Positions 24,088 to 32,828 of a stretch of DNA of 64,000 bases are shown here, piece after piece. Each line of letters begins with the position of its first letter. Position 1 is the first letter of the stretch. Origin of the DNA: Paenibacillus eucommiae (GTDB lineage: Bacteria > Bacillota > Bacilli > Paenibacillales > NBRC-103111); the NCBI RefSeq assembly GCF_017874215.1, contig NZ_JAGGLB010000019.1, positions 62,001 through 126,000 of the forward strand, written 5' to 3'. Both the position numbers and the translations under genes were made by a program. The notes beneath the pieces are model-generated. The model searched no databases. It saw only the letters and a list, made by a program, of their open reading frames with translations, and was not told the origin of the DNA.

Positions 24088-25223
24088 TAGCCGACATCCT
24101 CCTTATCGCGAATTAAGAACACATTTTGCTCTTGATAGAAGCCTTTGACAAACTGGTACGCCTTCGTAATACGTGAACGCCGAGGCAAACGGGTTTGTTC
24201 ATCACCGGCAAATATCGCATTGCAGTCCAAATGAGGCAGAATTCGCAAGGCATGCTCCAGCGCATAGCGGTTAAACTTGCCCGTCTTTGTTGCTTCCTCA
24301 TGAAAGAAGAGCGCTAGAGCAATCTGGATATTTTCCGACCAGACCACATCTCCCTTGTTGGGTTCCGGTAAATGATGCAGCAGACCATTGAAATATTGCG
24401 CGGCCAAGGCCACATGCTCGTGCACGGACTGATCATCAAATTGATAGCCATTGTTCCGCGCTCCAGCTTTCATCCTGCCTTCAAACAACGCTACTAGAAT
24501 TTCAATCAGCAAGTGATAGGAAAATAAATATTCGGCTGACTTCCCTCTTTCCGAGAAACGGTCCACCGTCAGACTTCTCATCACATGCGACTTCTCTGCC
24601 AGTTCAGAAGCAACTACATGATAGAAACGTCTTTGATCGCGAAGCACGGCCAAATTTCCGCCGATTTTGCGAGGAAGCTTGTTAATATCTGAAAATAGTT
24701 GTCTTTCTTGCTGGGCATTGATGTCCATATAAATCATGGTAGAGATTGGGAACGCATACAAGCGGCTAAGCTTTTCTGTAATTTCATCCATACGTTCGTA
24801 TTCCCTGCGGTCTTTGGCCCTGGCCATTTGGCTTTGCAGCATTTCCATTATCCGCTTGAAGGCAGCCAAGCGGTGCTGGCCATCTACGACATACAATTTT
24901 TCAATAGGCTGCATCCGTAACACTTGACTCGCGCTATCGTAATAGCCAGCCCCTCTTGCAGAGAAAATAATACCTGGAAAGTAGATGGGCTGTCTGTCTT
25001 CCAAATAGAGGTTGATATAATCCATGAGCTTAGACAGGTTGCGAGGAATAATCGCGCGCTGCACCTCCATATCAACCTCATAAATAGAAAACAGCTTGCT
25101 TACAGACAATGTGGCGGTTAATGTGGTCTGTCCGAACGTTTGGCCAAGAATGCCTCCAACTTCAACATAGGAAGAGGGCTTTTGTTCCGCTAAAAGTTCG
25201 GATAAAGAAGAGATAGAATCCAT
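24087..25223 (-). CDS. DGQHR-domain (DndB-like) protein, first of a pair
   Basis: A 378-residue paralogue of its neighbour, with DGQHR at residues 114-118 (LYVVDGQHRLAAF) and RQLFSDINKLPRKIG further on. The FxDIN element and surrounding helices match the same superfamily. A frame extends to 25250, but the ATG at 25223 is best placed behind GAAAGGGG. Overall similarity to the second gene is low outside the motif blocks, so the pair is old rather than a recent duplication. Nucleic acid binding or a helicase-linked regulatory role is possible by family analogy only. Confidence 0.82.
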   Translation of the reverse strand: MDSISSLSELLAEQKPSSYVEVGGILGQTFGQTTLTATLSVSKLFSIYEVDMEVQRAIIPRNLSKLMDYINLYLEDRQPIYFPGIIFSARGAGYYDSASQVLRMQPIEKLYVVDGQHRLAAFKRIMEMLQSQMARAKDRREYERMDEITEKLSRLYAFPISTMIYMDINAQQERQLFSDINKLPRKIGGNLAVLRDQRRFYHVVASELAEKSHVMRSLTVDRFSERGKSAEYLFSYHLLIEILVALFEGRMKAGARNNGYQFDDQSVHEHVALAAQYFNGLLHHLPEPNKGDVVWSENIQIALALFFHEEATKTGKFNRYALEHALRILPHLDCNAIFAGDEQTRLPRRSRITKAYQFVKGFYQEQNVFLIRDKEDVG

Positions 25224-25354
25224 GTTCATTCCCCTTTCAATATGATCCAATACTTTTCAGTGTAATCAATTTTCCTATGTTTAAACCAAGTTCGACTATT
25301 ATTTTAAATAATATTGGCTGCCAATACCTAAATCTATGACATCTCCCCCTTGTT

Positions 25355-26440
25355 TTATGACCATTGAAGCTGCACCTTGTGTACTTCATTGATCATGAAA
25401 CCCAGAAATAGCGCCAAAGCTAAATAAGCGGAACCATATTTCCATCTTGTAGCGGTGGGTACCTCGTAATAGTTGTCATTCTCATAAGGTGTATAATCAA
25501 TTTGAACTTGAATGCCCAGATACAGCTCATTATCCTTATGCAACTGCTCAACCTTAACGACCTGGACCTTCTTCACAAGGATGGGCCGCGGCACCTGCAC
25601 CTTCTGATGGAAGTCCAATGCTTCCCACGCCATATCAATGGTCTGTACGCCCTCCGTCTCCCCTTTTAAATCCGAGTACGTTGTAAACGTCAGCTCTCTG
25701 CGATGGTTCTCTCCAGGGATAAAAAATCCCTGCTGCAGCAAATGCTCTGCGGGCAGCTCAAAGCGTGCATTCGTCGTCAAAATTTGCTCGCGCTTTCTAT
25801 ATTTAACGAACTTTTTATACATATCCCAGGCAAAGGTTGCCCAAATAATAAAGAACAGAATGCTTTTTAAATAAATGATCACAACAAGTCCACCCAATAA
25901 ACCAAGAAGCCATAGCCAGCGCGTAACAGCCGTGGAAATCCGGCCACCGTCAAGAGGGTGGATTGGCAGTAAATTAATCAGGTTTAACAAAAATCCGATA
26001 TAGGCTATTGAAATCATCAGCCGCGAATCTATACTCAGTCCAAGATAAAAGGCAGCCACAGCGCCAAGAGTACCAATCAATGGGCCTCCAAATGCAATAA
26101 ATGCTTCGGTGACCGAATCCCTCGGATTTCTTTTCATTGTGATTAATGCGCCAAGAAAAGGGATAAATACAGGGGCCGAGACGGGGAGCTTTTTATATTT
26201 AGCAGCTGCTACATGACCCATTTCATGAATCAGAATCATAACAACCAGCCCAATAGCGAATGACCATGGAGCAATGAGTGCATACGCGCCAATGGTGACG
26301 AACATGCTGATCACGGCTCCGCCAACCTTACCGAATTTCAATAAAGGAATAATGAGCTTGGCTTGTGTAAGCAAAAATATGCCTAAAGCACCAAGAAACC
26401 ATAACGGATTCCTTTTATTTGTTGTTTTCCGCTGATCCAA
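25355..26440 (-). CDS. Site-2-protease-type membrane metalloprotease (M50 family)
   Basis: A 361-residue membrane protein with the zinc site HEMGH (about 86-90, in VMILIHEMGHVAAAKY) and the distal ligand motif HPLDGGR (about 167-173). There are about six hydrophobic segments and a C-terminal soluble domain (about 225-340) before a last membrane helix. This resembles the B. subtilis YwhC-like group of unknown substrate rather than RseP, since no PDZ domain is seen. It could cleave membrane proteins in signalling. It is 6 nt downstream of the Spx/ArsC-like gene. Confidence 0.88.
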   Translation of the reverse strand: MDQRKTTNKRNPLWFLGALGIFLLTQAKLIIPLLKFGKVGGAVISMFVTIGAYALIAPWSFAIGLVVMILIHEMGHVAAAKYKKLPVSAPVFIPFLGALITMKRNPRDSVTEAFIAFGGPLIGTLGAVAAFYLGLSIDSRLMISIAYIGFLLNLINLLPIHPLDGGRISTAVTRWLWLLGLLGGLVVIIYLKSILFFIIWATFAWDMYKKFVKYRKREQILTTNARFELPAEHLLQQGFFIPGENHRRELTFTTYSDLKGETEGVQTIDMAWEALDFHQKVQVPRPILVKKVQVVKVEQLHKDNELYLGIQVQIDYTPYENDNYYEVPTATRWKYGSAYLALALFLGFMINEVHKVQLQWS

Positions 26441-26446
26441 GAATCG

Positions 26447-26812
26447 TCACCCCTTACCCCAAATTTCTTTAAATGCATCTTCCTTGAAGCCTACGGTCAC
26501 TTGCTTTCCATCTGTCACAATAGGCCGTTTGATCAGCCTTCCATTGGAAGCCAGTAAATCTAGCATTTCCTGCTCCGTCATGCCGGGAAGCTTATCTTTA
26601 AGCAACATTTCCTTGTAAACTTCTCCGGAAGTATTAAAAAACTTCTTGATCCCCAGTCCGCTTAGGGTTAACAATTCCTTGAGTTCCCCCGCCGAGGGCG
26701 GTGTTTCAAATAAAGGGATGCTTTCCCCGATCTCGACATTGTGGGCTTTCAACCATTTCATAGCATCTCGGCAAGTTCCGCATTTATCATAACCATATAC
26801 TTTTACTTTCAT
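26447..26812 (-). CDS. ArsC/Spx-family thioredoxin-fold protein (YusI-like)
   Basis: A 121-residue thioredoxin-fold protein with CGTC near the N-terminus (GYDKCGTCRDAMKWL) and the family segment RLIKRPIVTDGKQVTVGF near the C-terminus. It is more like the ArsC-related YusI/YffB group than true Spx. The ATG at 26812 follows AAGGAGAGTT; an upstream in-frame start lacks a site. It may be an oxidoreductase or a regulator of the Spx type. It is followed directly by the M50 protease gene. Confidence 0.85.
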   Translation of the reverse strand: MKVKVYGYDKCGTCRDAMKWLKAHNVEIGESIPLFETPPSAGELKELLTLSGLGIKKFFNTSGEVYKEMLLKDKLPGMTEQEMLDLLASNGRLIKRPIVTDGKQVTVGFKEDAFKEIWGKG

Positions 26813-26857
26813 AAGTAAACTCTCCTTATCACGTGACAATCTTTTGTCTCTATTGTT

Positions 26858-27835
26858 CTATTGTTCTATTGATCGCTTTTGTCGGTTTTCTCGATTTTGC
26901 TCTGTTTCTTGAAGCCATTGTTTCAAAAGCATTAAATCCTCTGGAAGCGGTGCTGTAAACTCCGTCCATTCCTTTGTACCCGGGTGCACAAGTCCTAGCA
27001 TGCAAGCATGCAGCGCCTGTCTGCCAAGCACATGCCCTGGAACTGCCGAGGATTCTTCCTCATAGCGTGCAAGCCTGTACATTTTATCTCCCAGCAGCGG
27101 ATGACCGATATGCTTCATATGCACACGAATTTGATGCGTCCGCCCTGTCTCCAGCCACAAACGTACAAGCGCTGCCCGGGAATATTGCTCCACGACTTCA
27201 TAATGCGTAACTGCCGAATAGCCGGCAGGGGTTACAATGCGCATATGGGGCTGCTCCGGGTCACGGTCAATCGGTTCATTAATTGTTCCGCCGGGATTGT
27301 CCACAACGCCCCAAACGAACGCCAAATATTCTTTTTTCACACTATGAGCTATCATTTGCTCGGAAATTTGCTGATGCACATAAGGCGTCTTCGCAATTGC
27401 CAGCACACCGGAGGTTTCCTGATCAAGCCGATGCACCGGGCGAAACCGGCATGCAACCCCTGCCTGCTGCCAATGGAACACCACCGCATTTGCCAGCGTG
27501 TTCACGTAATGACCGTTTGTAGGATGAACAATCATCCCGGCTTCCTTAGCTGCGATCAGCAGATGCTCATCTTCATGCACAATGGCCAGGGGAAGGTCCT
27601 GCGGTAAAATATCTTCGGACTCCTCCTGCTCCATCCGCAGCTCCACCCGGTCTCCCGCGTGCACATGGACGCTAATAAACTGGCGGACTCCGTTCACGGT
27701 AATTCCCTGCTCGGTCAGCTTCAGACGTGAGATCAGTTTGCGGGAAACATGAAGCCTTTTTTGTAAAATAGTTTTTAGAAGAAAACCCTCTTCCTCAACT
27801 GGAACAACGTATACTAACGGCTCATAATAGTTCAT
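26858..27835 (-). CDS. RluA-family 23S rRNA/tRNA pseudouridine synthase
   Basis: A 325-residue enzyme that isomerises uridine to pseudouridine in RNA. An N-terminal S4-like RNA-binding domain (about 15-75) precedes the catalytic domain. The catalytic Asp is in HRLDQETSGVLAIAK (about 140-154), and the RluA motif III ETGRTHQIRVHMKHIGHPLLGD (split at about 230-252) is intact. It overlaps the adenosyltransferase gene by 4 nt, so they are co-transcribed. Which RNA position it modifies cannot be told from sequence alone. Confidence 0.93.
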   Translation of the reverse strand: MNYYEPLVYVVPVEEEGFLLKTILQKRLHVSRKLISRLKLTEQGITVNGVRQFISVHVHAGDRVELRMEQEESEDILPQDLPLAIVHEDEHLLIAAKEAGMIVHPTNGHYVNTLANAVVFHWQQAGVACRFRPVHRLDQETSGVLAIAKTPYVHQQISEQMIAHSVKKEYLAFVWGVVDNPGGTINEPIDRDPEQPHMRIVTPAGYSAVTHYEVVEQYSRAALVRLWLETGRTHQIRVHMKHIGHPLLGDKMYRLARYEEESSAVPGHVLGRQALHACMLGLVHPGTKEWTEFTAPLPEDLMLLKQWLQETEQNRENRQKRSIEQ

Positions 27836-28401
27836 GATTTAGGTTTGAACACCTCGGCACTGCGAACGTACTCCACATCGGACACACCTTCGCGAAAATT
27901 AGCGGTACGGGCTACAGTGAAGAAAAGATCAGAAAGCCGGTTCAGATAACGGCGAACCTCCGGGTTGATCTCCTTCGTACGGGCTAGTGTCACGACTCTG
28001 CGTTCCGCCCGCCTGCAAACTGTTCTGCATACATGCAGCGCTGATGAAGCTTTGCTGCCACCCGGTAAAATAAATCGTGTAATATCTGCTGTCTCTGCAT
28101 CATATTTATCGATCCAGACCTCAAGCGCATCGACCATCCCGGCCGTCACTTTAAATGTGCGCTCTCCCTTTTGAAGAATGGCCAGATCGGATCCGCAATC
28201 AAAAAGCTCATGCTGGATTTGCAGCAGATCCTCCCGTAAATCCTCAAAGCACCCCTTATCCATAAAACTGACCGCCTGTCCCAAAAAGCTATTTAATTCA
28301 TCAACGGTGCCGTAGGCTTCAACACGAATGTCATCCTTATCTACCCTGCCCCCAATAACACTTGTCTGACCAGCATCCCCTGTACGTGTATAAATGTTCA
28401 T
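27832..28401 (-). CDS. PduO-type cob(I)alamin adenosyltransferase
   Basis: A 189-residue protein that adds the 5'-deoxyadenosyl group to cob(I)alamin. Family features: YTRTGDAGQTSVIGG near the N-terminus (ATP loop), YGTVDELNSFLGQA (about 30-43), FILPGGSKASSALHVCRTVCRRAERRV (split about 109-135) with the conserved Arg residues, and LNRLSDLFFTVAR. There is no cobalamin riboswitch upstream. It is first in a two-gene operon with the pseudouridine synthase; the two reactions are unrelated, so the linkage is probably not functional. Confidence 0.94.
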   Translation of the reverse strand: MNIYTRTGDAGQTSVIGGRVDKDDIRVEAYGTVDELNSFLGQAVSFMDKGCFEDLREDLLQIQHELFDCGSDLAILQKGERTFKVTAGMVDALEVWIDKYDAETADITRFILPGGSKASSALHVCRTVCRRAERRVVTLARTKEINPEVRRYLNRLSDLFFTVARTANFREGVSDVEYVRSAEVFKPKS

Positions 28402-28478
28402 TCCACAGCGCCTCCCTTATTTATTATTTAGTATACACAAGCCCTGCCTTCAGAAAAAGAAAAGCCGATCATTTAAAG

Positions 28479-28510
28479 GAAAAACCCCCTGTCCCAATAG
28501 GAACAGAGGG
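28479..28510 (-). terminator. Terminator after the lipoprotein gene
   Basis: Minus strand CCCTCTGTTCC, loop, GGGACAGGGGG followed by TTTTT, about 45 nt after the stop at 28555. Confidence 0.85.
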
Positions 28511-28554
28511 CTAAGACGATGATTCCCACGAAGGGCTTTTTTCCTTGCAAACGC

Positions 28555-29079
28555 TTATTTTTCCGCAATGATTTTCATCACTTTCTTAGCTTCCTCTTGT
28601 TTCTTGGCATTCATCGGAATAAAAGCTACAAGTCCTTTTCCGTTCAGATCAAGCTCCTTCATCCATTTGGTCTCCTCAAGAGGAATACCATAAAGATGCT
28701 TTTCCTTATTACCTTCTTCATCCGTCATTTCCAAAATACCTGTCGGGTAATCCTCAGGGTTAATGACATCATCCAAGGCTACGTATCCATTCTGCGGAGC
28801 CATGCCTAGAAACTGCTCCTCCCCCAGAATCATTATCCCGTTGCCGCCTGCCGCCAGCTCTACGACCATTTTCTCCATGGAGAACATAGGCGATGTGTTC
28901 AGAGCAACCGTCGGCGCCTCACCAACCTTCTCTTTCAGAGAGTCCCTAAGCTTGTCCGCAACTTCACTAGGAATGCCTTGAGATCCCATCATAAAGATAG
29001 GAACATCTTCTTTGGGTCCTCCACAGCCCGCCAAAACAGTGACGATGAGTAGAACCACAACCATTAACTTCACTTTCAT
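28555..29079 (-). CDS. Hypothetical lipoprotein
   Basis: A 174-residue protein with a signal peptide (MKVKLMVVVLLIVTV) and lipobox LAGC, so the mature protein starts at Cys19 and is tethered to the outer face of the membrane. Mature residues include MMGSQGIPSEVADKL and IMILGEEQFLGM. It is not clearly a solute-binding protein, though its fold pattern could be similar. The ATG follows GGCAGGCAGAGA. It is monocistronic with a terminator at 28479-28510. I do not recognise a named family. Confidence 0.8.
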   Translation of the reverse strand: MKVKLMVVVLLIVTVLAGCGGPKEDVPIFMMGSQGIPSEVADKLRDSLKEKVGEAPTVALNTSPMFSMEKMVVELAAGGNGIMILGEEQFLGMAPQNGYVALDDVINPEDYPTGILEMTDEEGNKEKHLYGIPLEETKWMKELDLNGKGLVAFIPMNAKKQEEAKKVMKIIAEK

Positions 29080-29131
29080 TCTCTGCCTGCCCCCTCTGGC
29101 TCTCTATACATTGAGCACCATGATCATCATG

Positions 29132-29160
29132 AGAAAAGCCGGATCATCACCGGCTTTTCT
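29132..29160 (-). terminator. Symmetrical terminator overlapping the end of the Spo0E-like gene
   Basis: AGAAAAGCCGG, 7-nt loop, CCGGCTTTTCT. The stem includes the last codons and stop of the gene ending at 29147, and ends in TTTTC on either strand. Confidence 0.75.
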
Positions 29161-29413
29161 TCACTATTTTCATGTAATCGTTTATTTTGGAATCCAGAAT
29201 CTTGCTGAGCTCGATAACGGTATCCGAGGTCATTGCGGCACCATCAAAAACCATTTCTTCCAACCTGCATCGCAAATTGTGAATCTCTTCTTCAAGAAGT
29301 GCATGGGGGGCGGGTTTCTTTGTCGTCTTGAACAACCAACGCTCATCCGATCTTTTCTCTCGAAGCTGCACAAAATCACTATAATTGGTTAGTTGTTGTC
29401 CGAGATAAGCCAT
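29147..29413 (-). CDS. Spo0E-family aspartyl-phosphate phosphatase
   Basis: An 88-residue protein of the Spo0E type, which dephosphorylates Spo0A~P and delays sporulation. The helical hairpin contains EEEIHNLRCRLEEMVFDG and ELSKILDSKINDYM; the SKILD segment corresponds to the SxxLD phosphatase motif. An N-terminal extension of about 40 residues precedes it. The ATG at 29413 has GGAGGG seven bases upstream and is preferred to the ATG at 29428. It stands alone between an aminotransferase and a lipoprotein gene. Confidence 0.82.
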   Translation of the reverse strand: MAYLGQQLTNYSDFVQLREKRSDERWLFKTTKKPAPHALLEEEIHNLRCRLEEMVFDGAAMTSDTVIELSKILDSKINDYMKIVKKSR

Positions 29414-29481
29414 ACATAATCCCTCCATAACACAAGGATACCAGTTTTTAACGGTATTGAAAATATCTATTCACATAACTT

Positions 29482-30678
29482 TTATAATTTAGATAGAAAG
29501 GTACCCATTCGTTCAAGCGCTTCGTTAAGCTGCGATACAGAAGTGGCATACGAACAGCGGATAAAACCTTCCCCGCCACTGCCAAATACATAACCGGGAA
29601 CTGCTGCCACCTTAGCGTCATACAACAGTCTTTGCGCAAATTCCTCAGAGCTGAGGCCTGTTGCCCGGACAGAAGGGAAAGCATAGAAAGCGCCTTGCGG
29701 CTCATGGCATTCGAGCCCAATCTGACGAAAGCCTCTTACGACCAGACGACGACGCTGGTTGTAGGACTCTACCATACGATCCTTCTCCTCCAGGCCATTC
29801 TTCAAAGCTTCGTGCGCCGCAATCTGCCCCATCACAGGAGCACACATAACGGTGTACTGATGAATCTTCAGCATAGCTGAGATAAGATCCCCGTGTCCAC
29901 AAGCATAGCCCATGCGCCAGCCTGTCATAGCGAAGGCCTTGGAGAAGCCGCTTACGAGAATCGTACGGTCTCTCATTCCAGGAATAGCGGCGAAGCTGAC
30001 GTGCTTGTTATCGTAGGTGAGCTCTGCGTAAATTTCATCCGAAATCACGATAAGATCATGCTCTTCTACGATCTTGGCAATAGGCAGCCAATCCTCTTGG
30101 GTCATGATAGCGCCCGTTGGATTGTTGGGGTAACAGAGAATCAACACCTTGGAGCGCGGAGTTAAAGATGCACGAAGCGACTCTGCAGTCAGTTTGAATT
30201 GATTGTCTGCGGTAGTTTCGATGCCTACTGGCACACCTCCGCCAATTACCGCTATGGGAGAATAGGAAATATAACAGGGTTCGGGAATCAGAATTTCATC
30301 CCCAGGCGTAATGAGTGCACGGAGGGCAAGATCTATCGCCTCGCTTCCGCCAACCGTAACCAACACTTCATCCGTTGGCTCATAACGTACATGAAAGCTT
30401 GTGTGCAAATATTCAGCGATTGCTTCTCTAAGCTCGGGCATCCCGGAGTTAGGTGTATATTTCGTTCTGCCCCGCTCTAAGGAGTAAACCGCAGCCTCCC
30501 TTACATGCCAAGGTGTGGAGAAATCAGGCTCGCCAACACCCAAAGAGATAATATCCTTGCTCCCGCTGACCAGGTCAAAAAACTTGCGAATGCCGGATGG
30601 AGGAATGTTCCGTACAAGTGGAGACAAATATTCCGTCATCGGTTTACTCTTCTGTAGACCCAACTCTTCTTTTATCAT
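29482..30678 (-). CDS. alaT: PLP-dependent aminotransferase class I/II (AlaT-like)
   Basis: A 398-residue fold-type I aminotransferase. The PLP lysine lies in SGFSKAFAMTGWRMGYA (about 243-259), with YPNNPTGAIM, VISDEIYAELTYD and the C-terminal substrate Arg in GEGFIRCSYA. The paired upstream Lrp-family gene matches the B. subtilis alaR-alaT (yugG-yugH) order, so alanine transamination is the best guess. The ATG at 30678 follows TAAAGGGAG. The gap to the regulator is 13 nt, fitting an operon. Other keto-acid specificity cannot be excluded. Confidence 0.88.
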   Translation of the reverse strand: MIKEELGLQKSKPMTEYLSPLVRNIPPSGIRKFFDLVSGSKDIISLGVGEPDFSTPWHVREAAVYSLERGRTKYTPNSGMPELREAIAEYLHTSFHVRYEPTDEVLVTVGGSEAIDLALRALITPGDEILIPEPCYISYSPIAVIGGGVPVGIETTADNQFKLTAESLRASLTPRSKVLILCYPNNPTGAIMTQEDWLPIAKIVEEHDLIVISDEIYAELTYDNKHVSFAAIPGMRDRTILVSGFSKAFAMTGWRMGYACGHGDLISAMLKIHQYTVMCAPVMGQIAAHEALKNGLEEKDRMVESYNQRRRLVVRGFRQIGLECHEPQGAFYAFPSVRATGLSSEEFAQRLLYDAKVAAVPGYVFGSGGEGFIRCSYATSVSQLNEALERMGTFLSKL

Positions 30679-30691
30679 CGCGAATCTCCCT

Positions 30692-31183
30692 TTATGGCGA
30701 GATCAGCATTCGGTGATCATCCTCATGATCGACGAAAATAATGCCGTCTTGCTTGTATTTTTTTAAGATAAAATGAGTTTTAGTAGAAAGCACGCGATCA
30801 ATCGATGAAAGCTTGTCGGAAACAAAGGCTGCGACATCCTTCAACGATTTACCTTCGATTTCAACCAGCAGGTCATACGCACCCGACATCAAATACAACG
30901 ATTTCACTTCGGGATATAAGTAAATCCGTTCCGCAATCGCATCAAAGCCGCGGCCGCGCTCCGGTGTAATCTGTACTTCAATTAACGCGGTAACCTTCTC
31001 ATCATCCACCTTGCTCCAGTTCATGACTGTAGCATATTTGACGATAACCTTCTCGGCTTCCATCTCGCTGATCGCTTCCGCCACTTCCGCCTCCGCCGCG
31101 CCTAGCATTGTGGCGATCAGTTCCGCGCTGCGGCGTGCGTCTTCTTTCAATAAATCGAGAATTTTAAGCTTCAAAGTATCCAT
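30692..31183 (-). CDS. alaR: Lrp/AsnC-family transcriptional regulator (AlaR-like)
   Basis: A 163-residue protein with an N-terminal winged helix (about 1-55: LKLKILDLLKEDARRSAEL, then AISEMEAEKVIVKY) and a C-terminal RAM ligand-binding domain (about 70-150: ALIEVQITPERGRGFDAIA, SLYLMSGAYDLLVEIEG). It likely senses an amino acid and controls the aminotransferase gene that follows. The ATG at 31183 is preceded by GAAAGCGAGG; the longer frame to 31201 is unneeded. The Ala/Glu-rich recognition region is unusual in composition. Confidence 0.87.
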   Translation of the reverse strand: MDTLKLKILDLLKEDARRSAELIATMLGAAEAEVAEAISEMEAEKVIVKYATVMNWSKVDDEKVTALIEVQITPERGRGFDAIAERIYLYPEVKSLYLMSGAYDLLVEIEGKSLKDVAAFVSDKLSSIDRVLSTKTHFILKKYKQDGIIFVDHEDDHRMLISP

Positions 31184-31341
31184 GGTTGACCTCGCTTTCA
31201 ATAATGAGCCTCAAGCCCTCATGGCCCTTTCAGTGTCAAATTGGCACCATTGGGGTACATGCTGCAAAATGGCTATATTCCATCTTACAACGAAGTGCGG
31301 TTACAATTCAATATAAGCCAAGTTTGCCGCCTGTCTTTTTT

Positions 31342-31671
31342 TCATAAGCGGGCATTTACAGGGCTATATTTCCATTCGGCCAAAAGCAATTTATACACAT
31401 TTGATGCAAGTCCACGCTTCTGATAGGCTGGCAGCACATAAATGTCCGCCGAATCTGGCATGGGAGCAGGCCCTTGCGCCAACGTATATCCAAATGCAGC
31501 CAAATGTTCATTATCATATGCTGAAATTACTATCATAGGTTCCTTCAAATTTATATCTTTAAAGTGTTTAGAGCCTGTAAGTTTTGAATACTCGCTGCCT
31601 AATCGATTTTCTTGAATAAAGGCAGTGAGTTCCGCTTGTTCTGGAGGTTGGTTGATATAAGCAATTTTCAT
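31342..31671 (-). CDS. Small GNAT-type acetyltransferase
   Basis: A 109-residue protein ending in a GNAT motif A-like segment: DIYVLPAYQKRGLASNVYKLLL. It is short for the family (usually 130-170), with the last strands and helix lost or reduced, since the protein ends 34 residues after motif A begins. It may be a minimal GNAT or a truncated gene. The ATG at 31671 has AAAGGAGGATTTTAAG upstream. The substrate is unknown. Confidence 0.72.
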   Translation of the reverse strand: MKIAYINQPPEQAELTAFIQENRLGSEYSKLTGSKHFKDINLKEPMIVISAYDNEHLAAFGYTLAQGPAPMPDSADIYVLPAYQKRGLASNVYKLLLAEWKYSPVNARL

Positions 31672-31808
31672 CTTAAAATCCTCCTTTGATAAATAGGTTT
31701 CACAGCATATTTATAATTATACATTTAAGTGTATTTTTATTCAATTCTATTCCAATCTCTTTGCCTTTATGCTTTGCAGCTTCTGATGTTTACCTGCTTT
31801 TGCAGCAA

Positions 31809-31857
31809 TAGCACCCCCATACCCTAATTAAATGACATCAAGGTTTGGGAGTGCTAT
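31809..31857 (-). terminator. Inverted repeat downstream of cysK
   Basis: ATAGCACTCCCAAACC pairs with GGTATGGGGGTGCTAT across a spacer of about 17 nt on the minus strand. It has no strong T run but is in the right place to end the cysK message. Confidence 0.45.
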
Positions 31858-31896
31858 CAGTTTGGTAGTGCTATCATGATCATGACACTTGTCTAC

Positions 31897-32820
31897 TCAA
31901 AAAATATCCATACTGAGATATCTTTCTCCTGTATCCGGGGCAATACAAAGCACCCTTTTTCCAGCTCCCAGCTTTCGTGCTATCTGCAGCCCTGTCCAGA
32001 CAGATGCTCCTGCGGAGGGCCCGACGAGAATCCCCTCTTTTGCAGCCAAATCCCTCATAGTCTGGATGGCATTCTCATCTGAAACCTGCACAATCTCATC
32101 ATATATGTCTGTATTAAGAATGGCAGGAACAAAGCCGGGACTTGTACCTACCAGCTTGTGTGGTCCAGGCTGACCGCCCGAAAGCACAGGAGAGCCTTGT
32201 GGCTCGACCACATAAATATCAATGTCCGGGAGCTGTTCGCGAAGTGCTTCGCCCGTTCCTGTAATCGTACCACCAGTTCCAGAGGTTGCCACAAAAGCAT
32301 CCAAACGGCCTTCCATCTGCTGTAAAATTTCCACTGCTGTCGTAGTGCGATGAATGTCTGGATTAGCCGGATTCTCAAATTGCTGGGGGATAAAACTGCC
32401 TGGTATTTGCTGTTGAAGCTCAAGCGCCTTGCTAATGGCTCCAGGCATTCTCTCTGCCGCTGGCGTCAGGACAACATCGGCTCCATAAGCCTTGAGAATA
32501 TTGATACGCTCCTTTGACATATTGTCAGGCATGATCAATATAGCCTTGTAGCCTTTGGCAGCAGCGTTCATAGCAAGCCCGATGCCTGTATTTCCGCTTG
32601 TCGGTTCTATAATTGTAGCTCCGGGTTTAAGCTTCCCATCTTTTTCGGCCTGTTCGATTAAATTATATGCTGCGCGATCCTTAACACTCCCGCTCGGATT
32701 GAAATATTCCAGCTTCACATAAAGCTCAGCGTCCCCTTCTTGTACCAAGCGATTAATTCTCACCGCAGGGGTATCTCCAATTAGTTCCGTTATGCTCTGC
32801 ACCATTCTTCTCTGCGTCAA
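31897..32820 (-). CDS. cysK: Cysteine synthase A (O-acetylserine sulfhydrylase)
   Basis: A PLP enzyme making cysteine from O-acetylserine and sulfide. The PLP lysine is in NPSGSVKDRAAYNLI, the substrate loop in PTSGNTGIGLAMNA, and the phosphate loop in ATSGTGGTITGTGE. About 307 residues from the chosen start. The start is uncertain: a TTG at 32818-32820 lies 8 bases after AAGGGAGTGA, which also forms the end of the MFS gene; the frame is open to 32850 and a GTG at 32830-32832 overlaps the MFS stop. All choices indicate coupling with the MFS gene. Confidence 0.92.
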   Translation of the reverse strand: MTQRRMVQSITELIGDTPAVRINRLVQEGDAELYVKLEYFNPSGSVKDRAAYNLIEQAEKDGKLKPGATIIEPTSGNTGIGLAMNAAAKGYKAILIMPDNMSKERINILKAYGADVVLTPAAERMPGAISKALELQQQIPGSFIPQQFENPANPDIHRTTTAVEILQQMEGRLDAFVATSGTGGTITGTGEALREQLPDIDIYVVEPQGSPVLSGGQPGPHKLVGTSPGFVPAILNTDIYDEIVQVSDENAIQTMRDLAAKEGILVGPSAGASVWTGLQIARKLGAGKRVLCIAPDTGERYLSMDIF

Positions 32821-32828
32821 GGTAACAT

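Noticed and set aside
27832..28480. Cobalamin riboswitch before the adenosyltransferase
   Set aside because: The upstream gap is under 80 nt and lacks a B12-box sequence.
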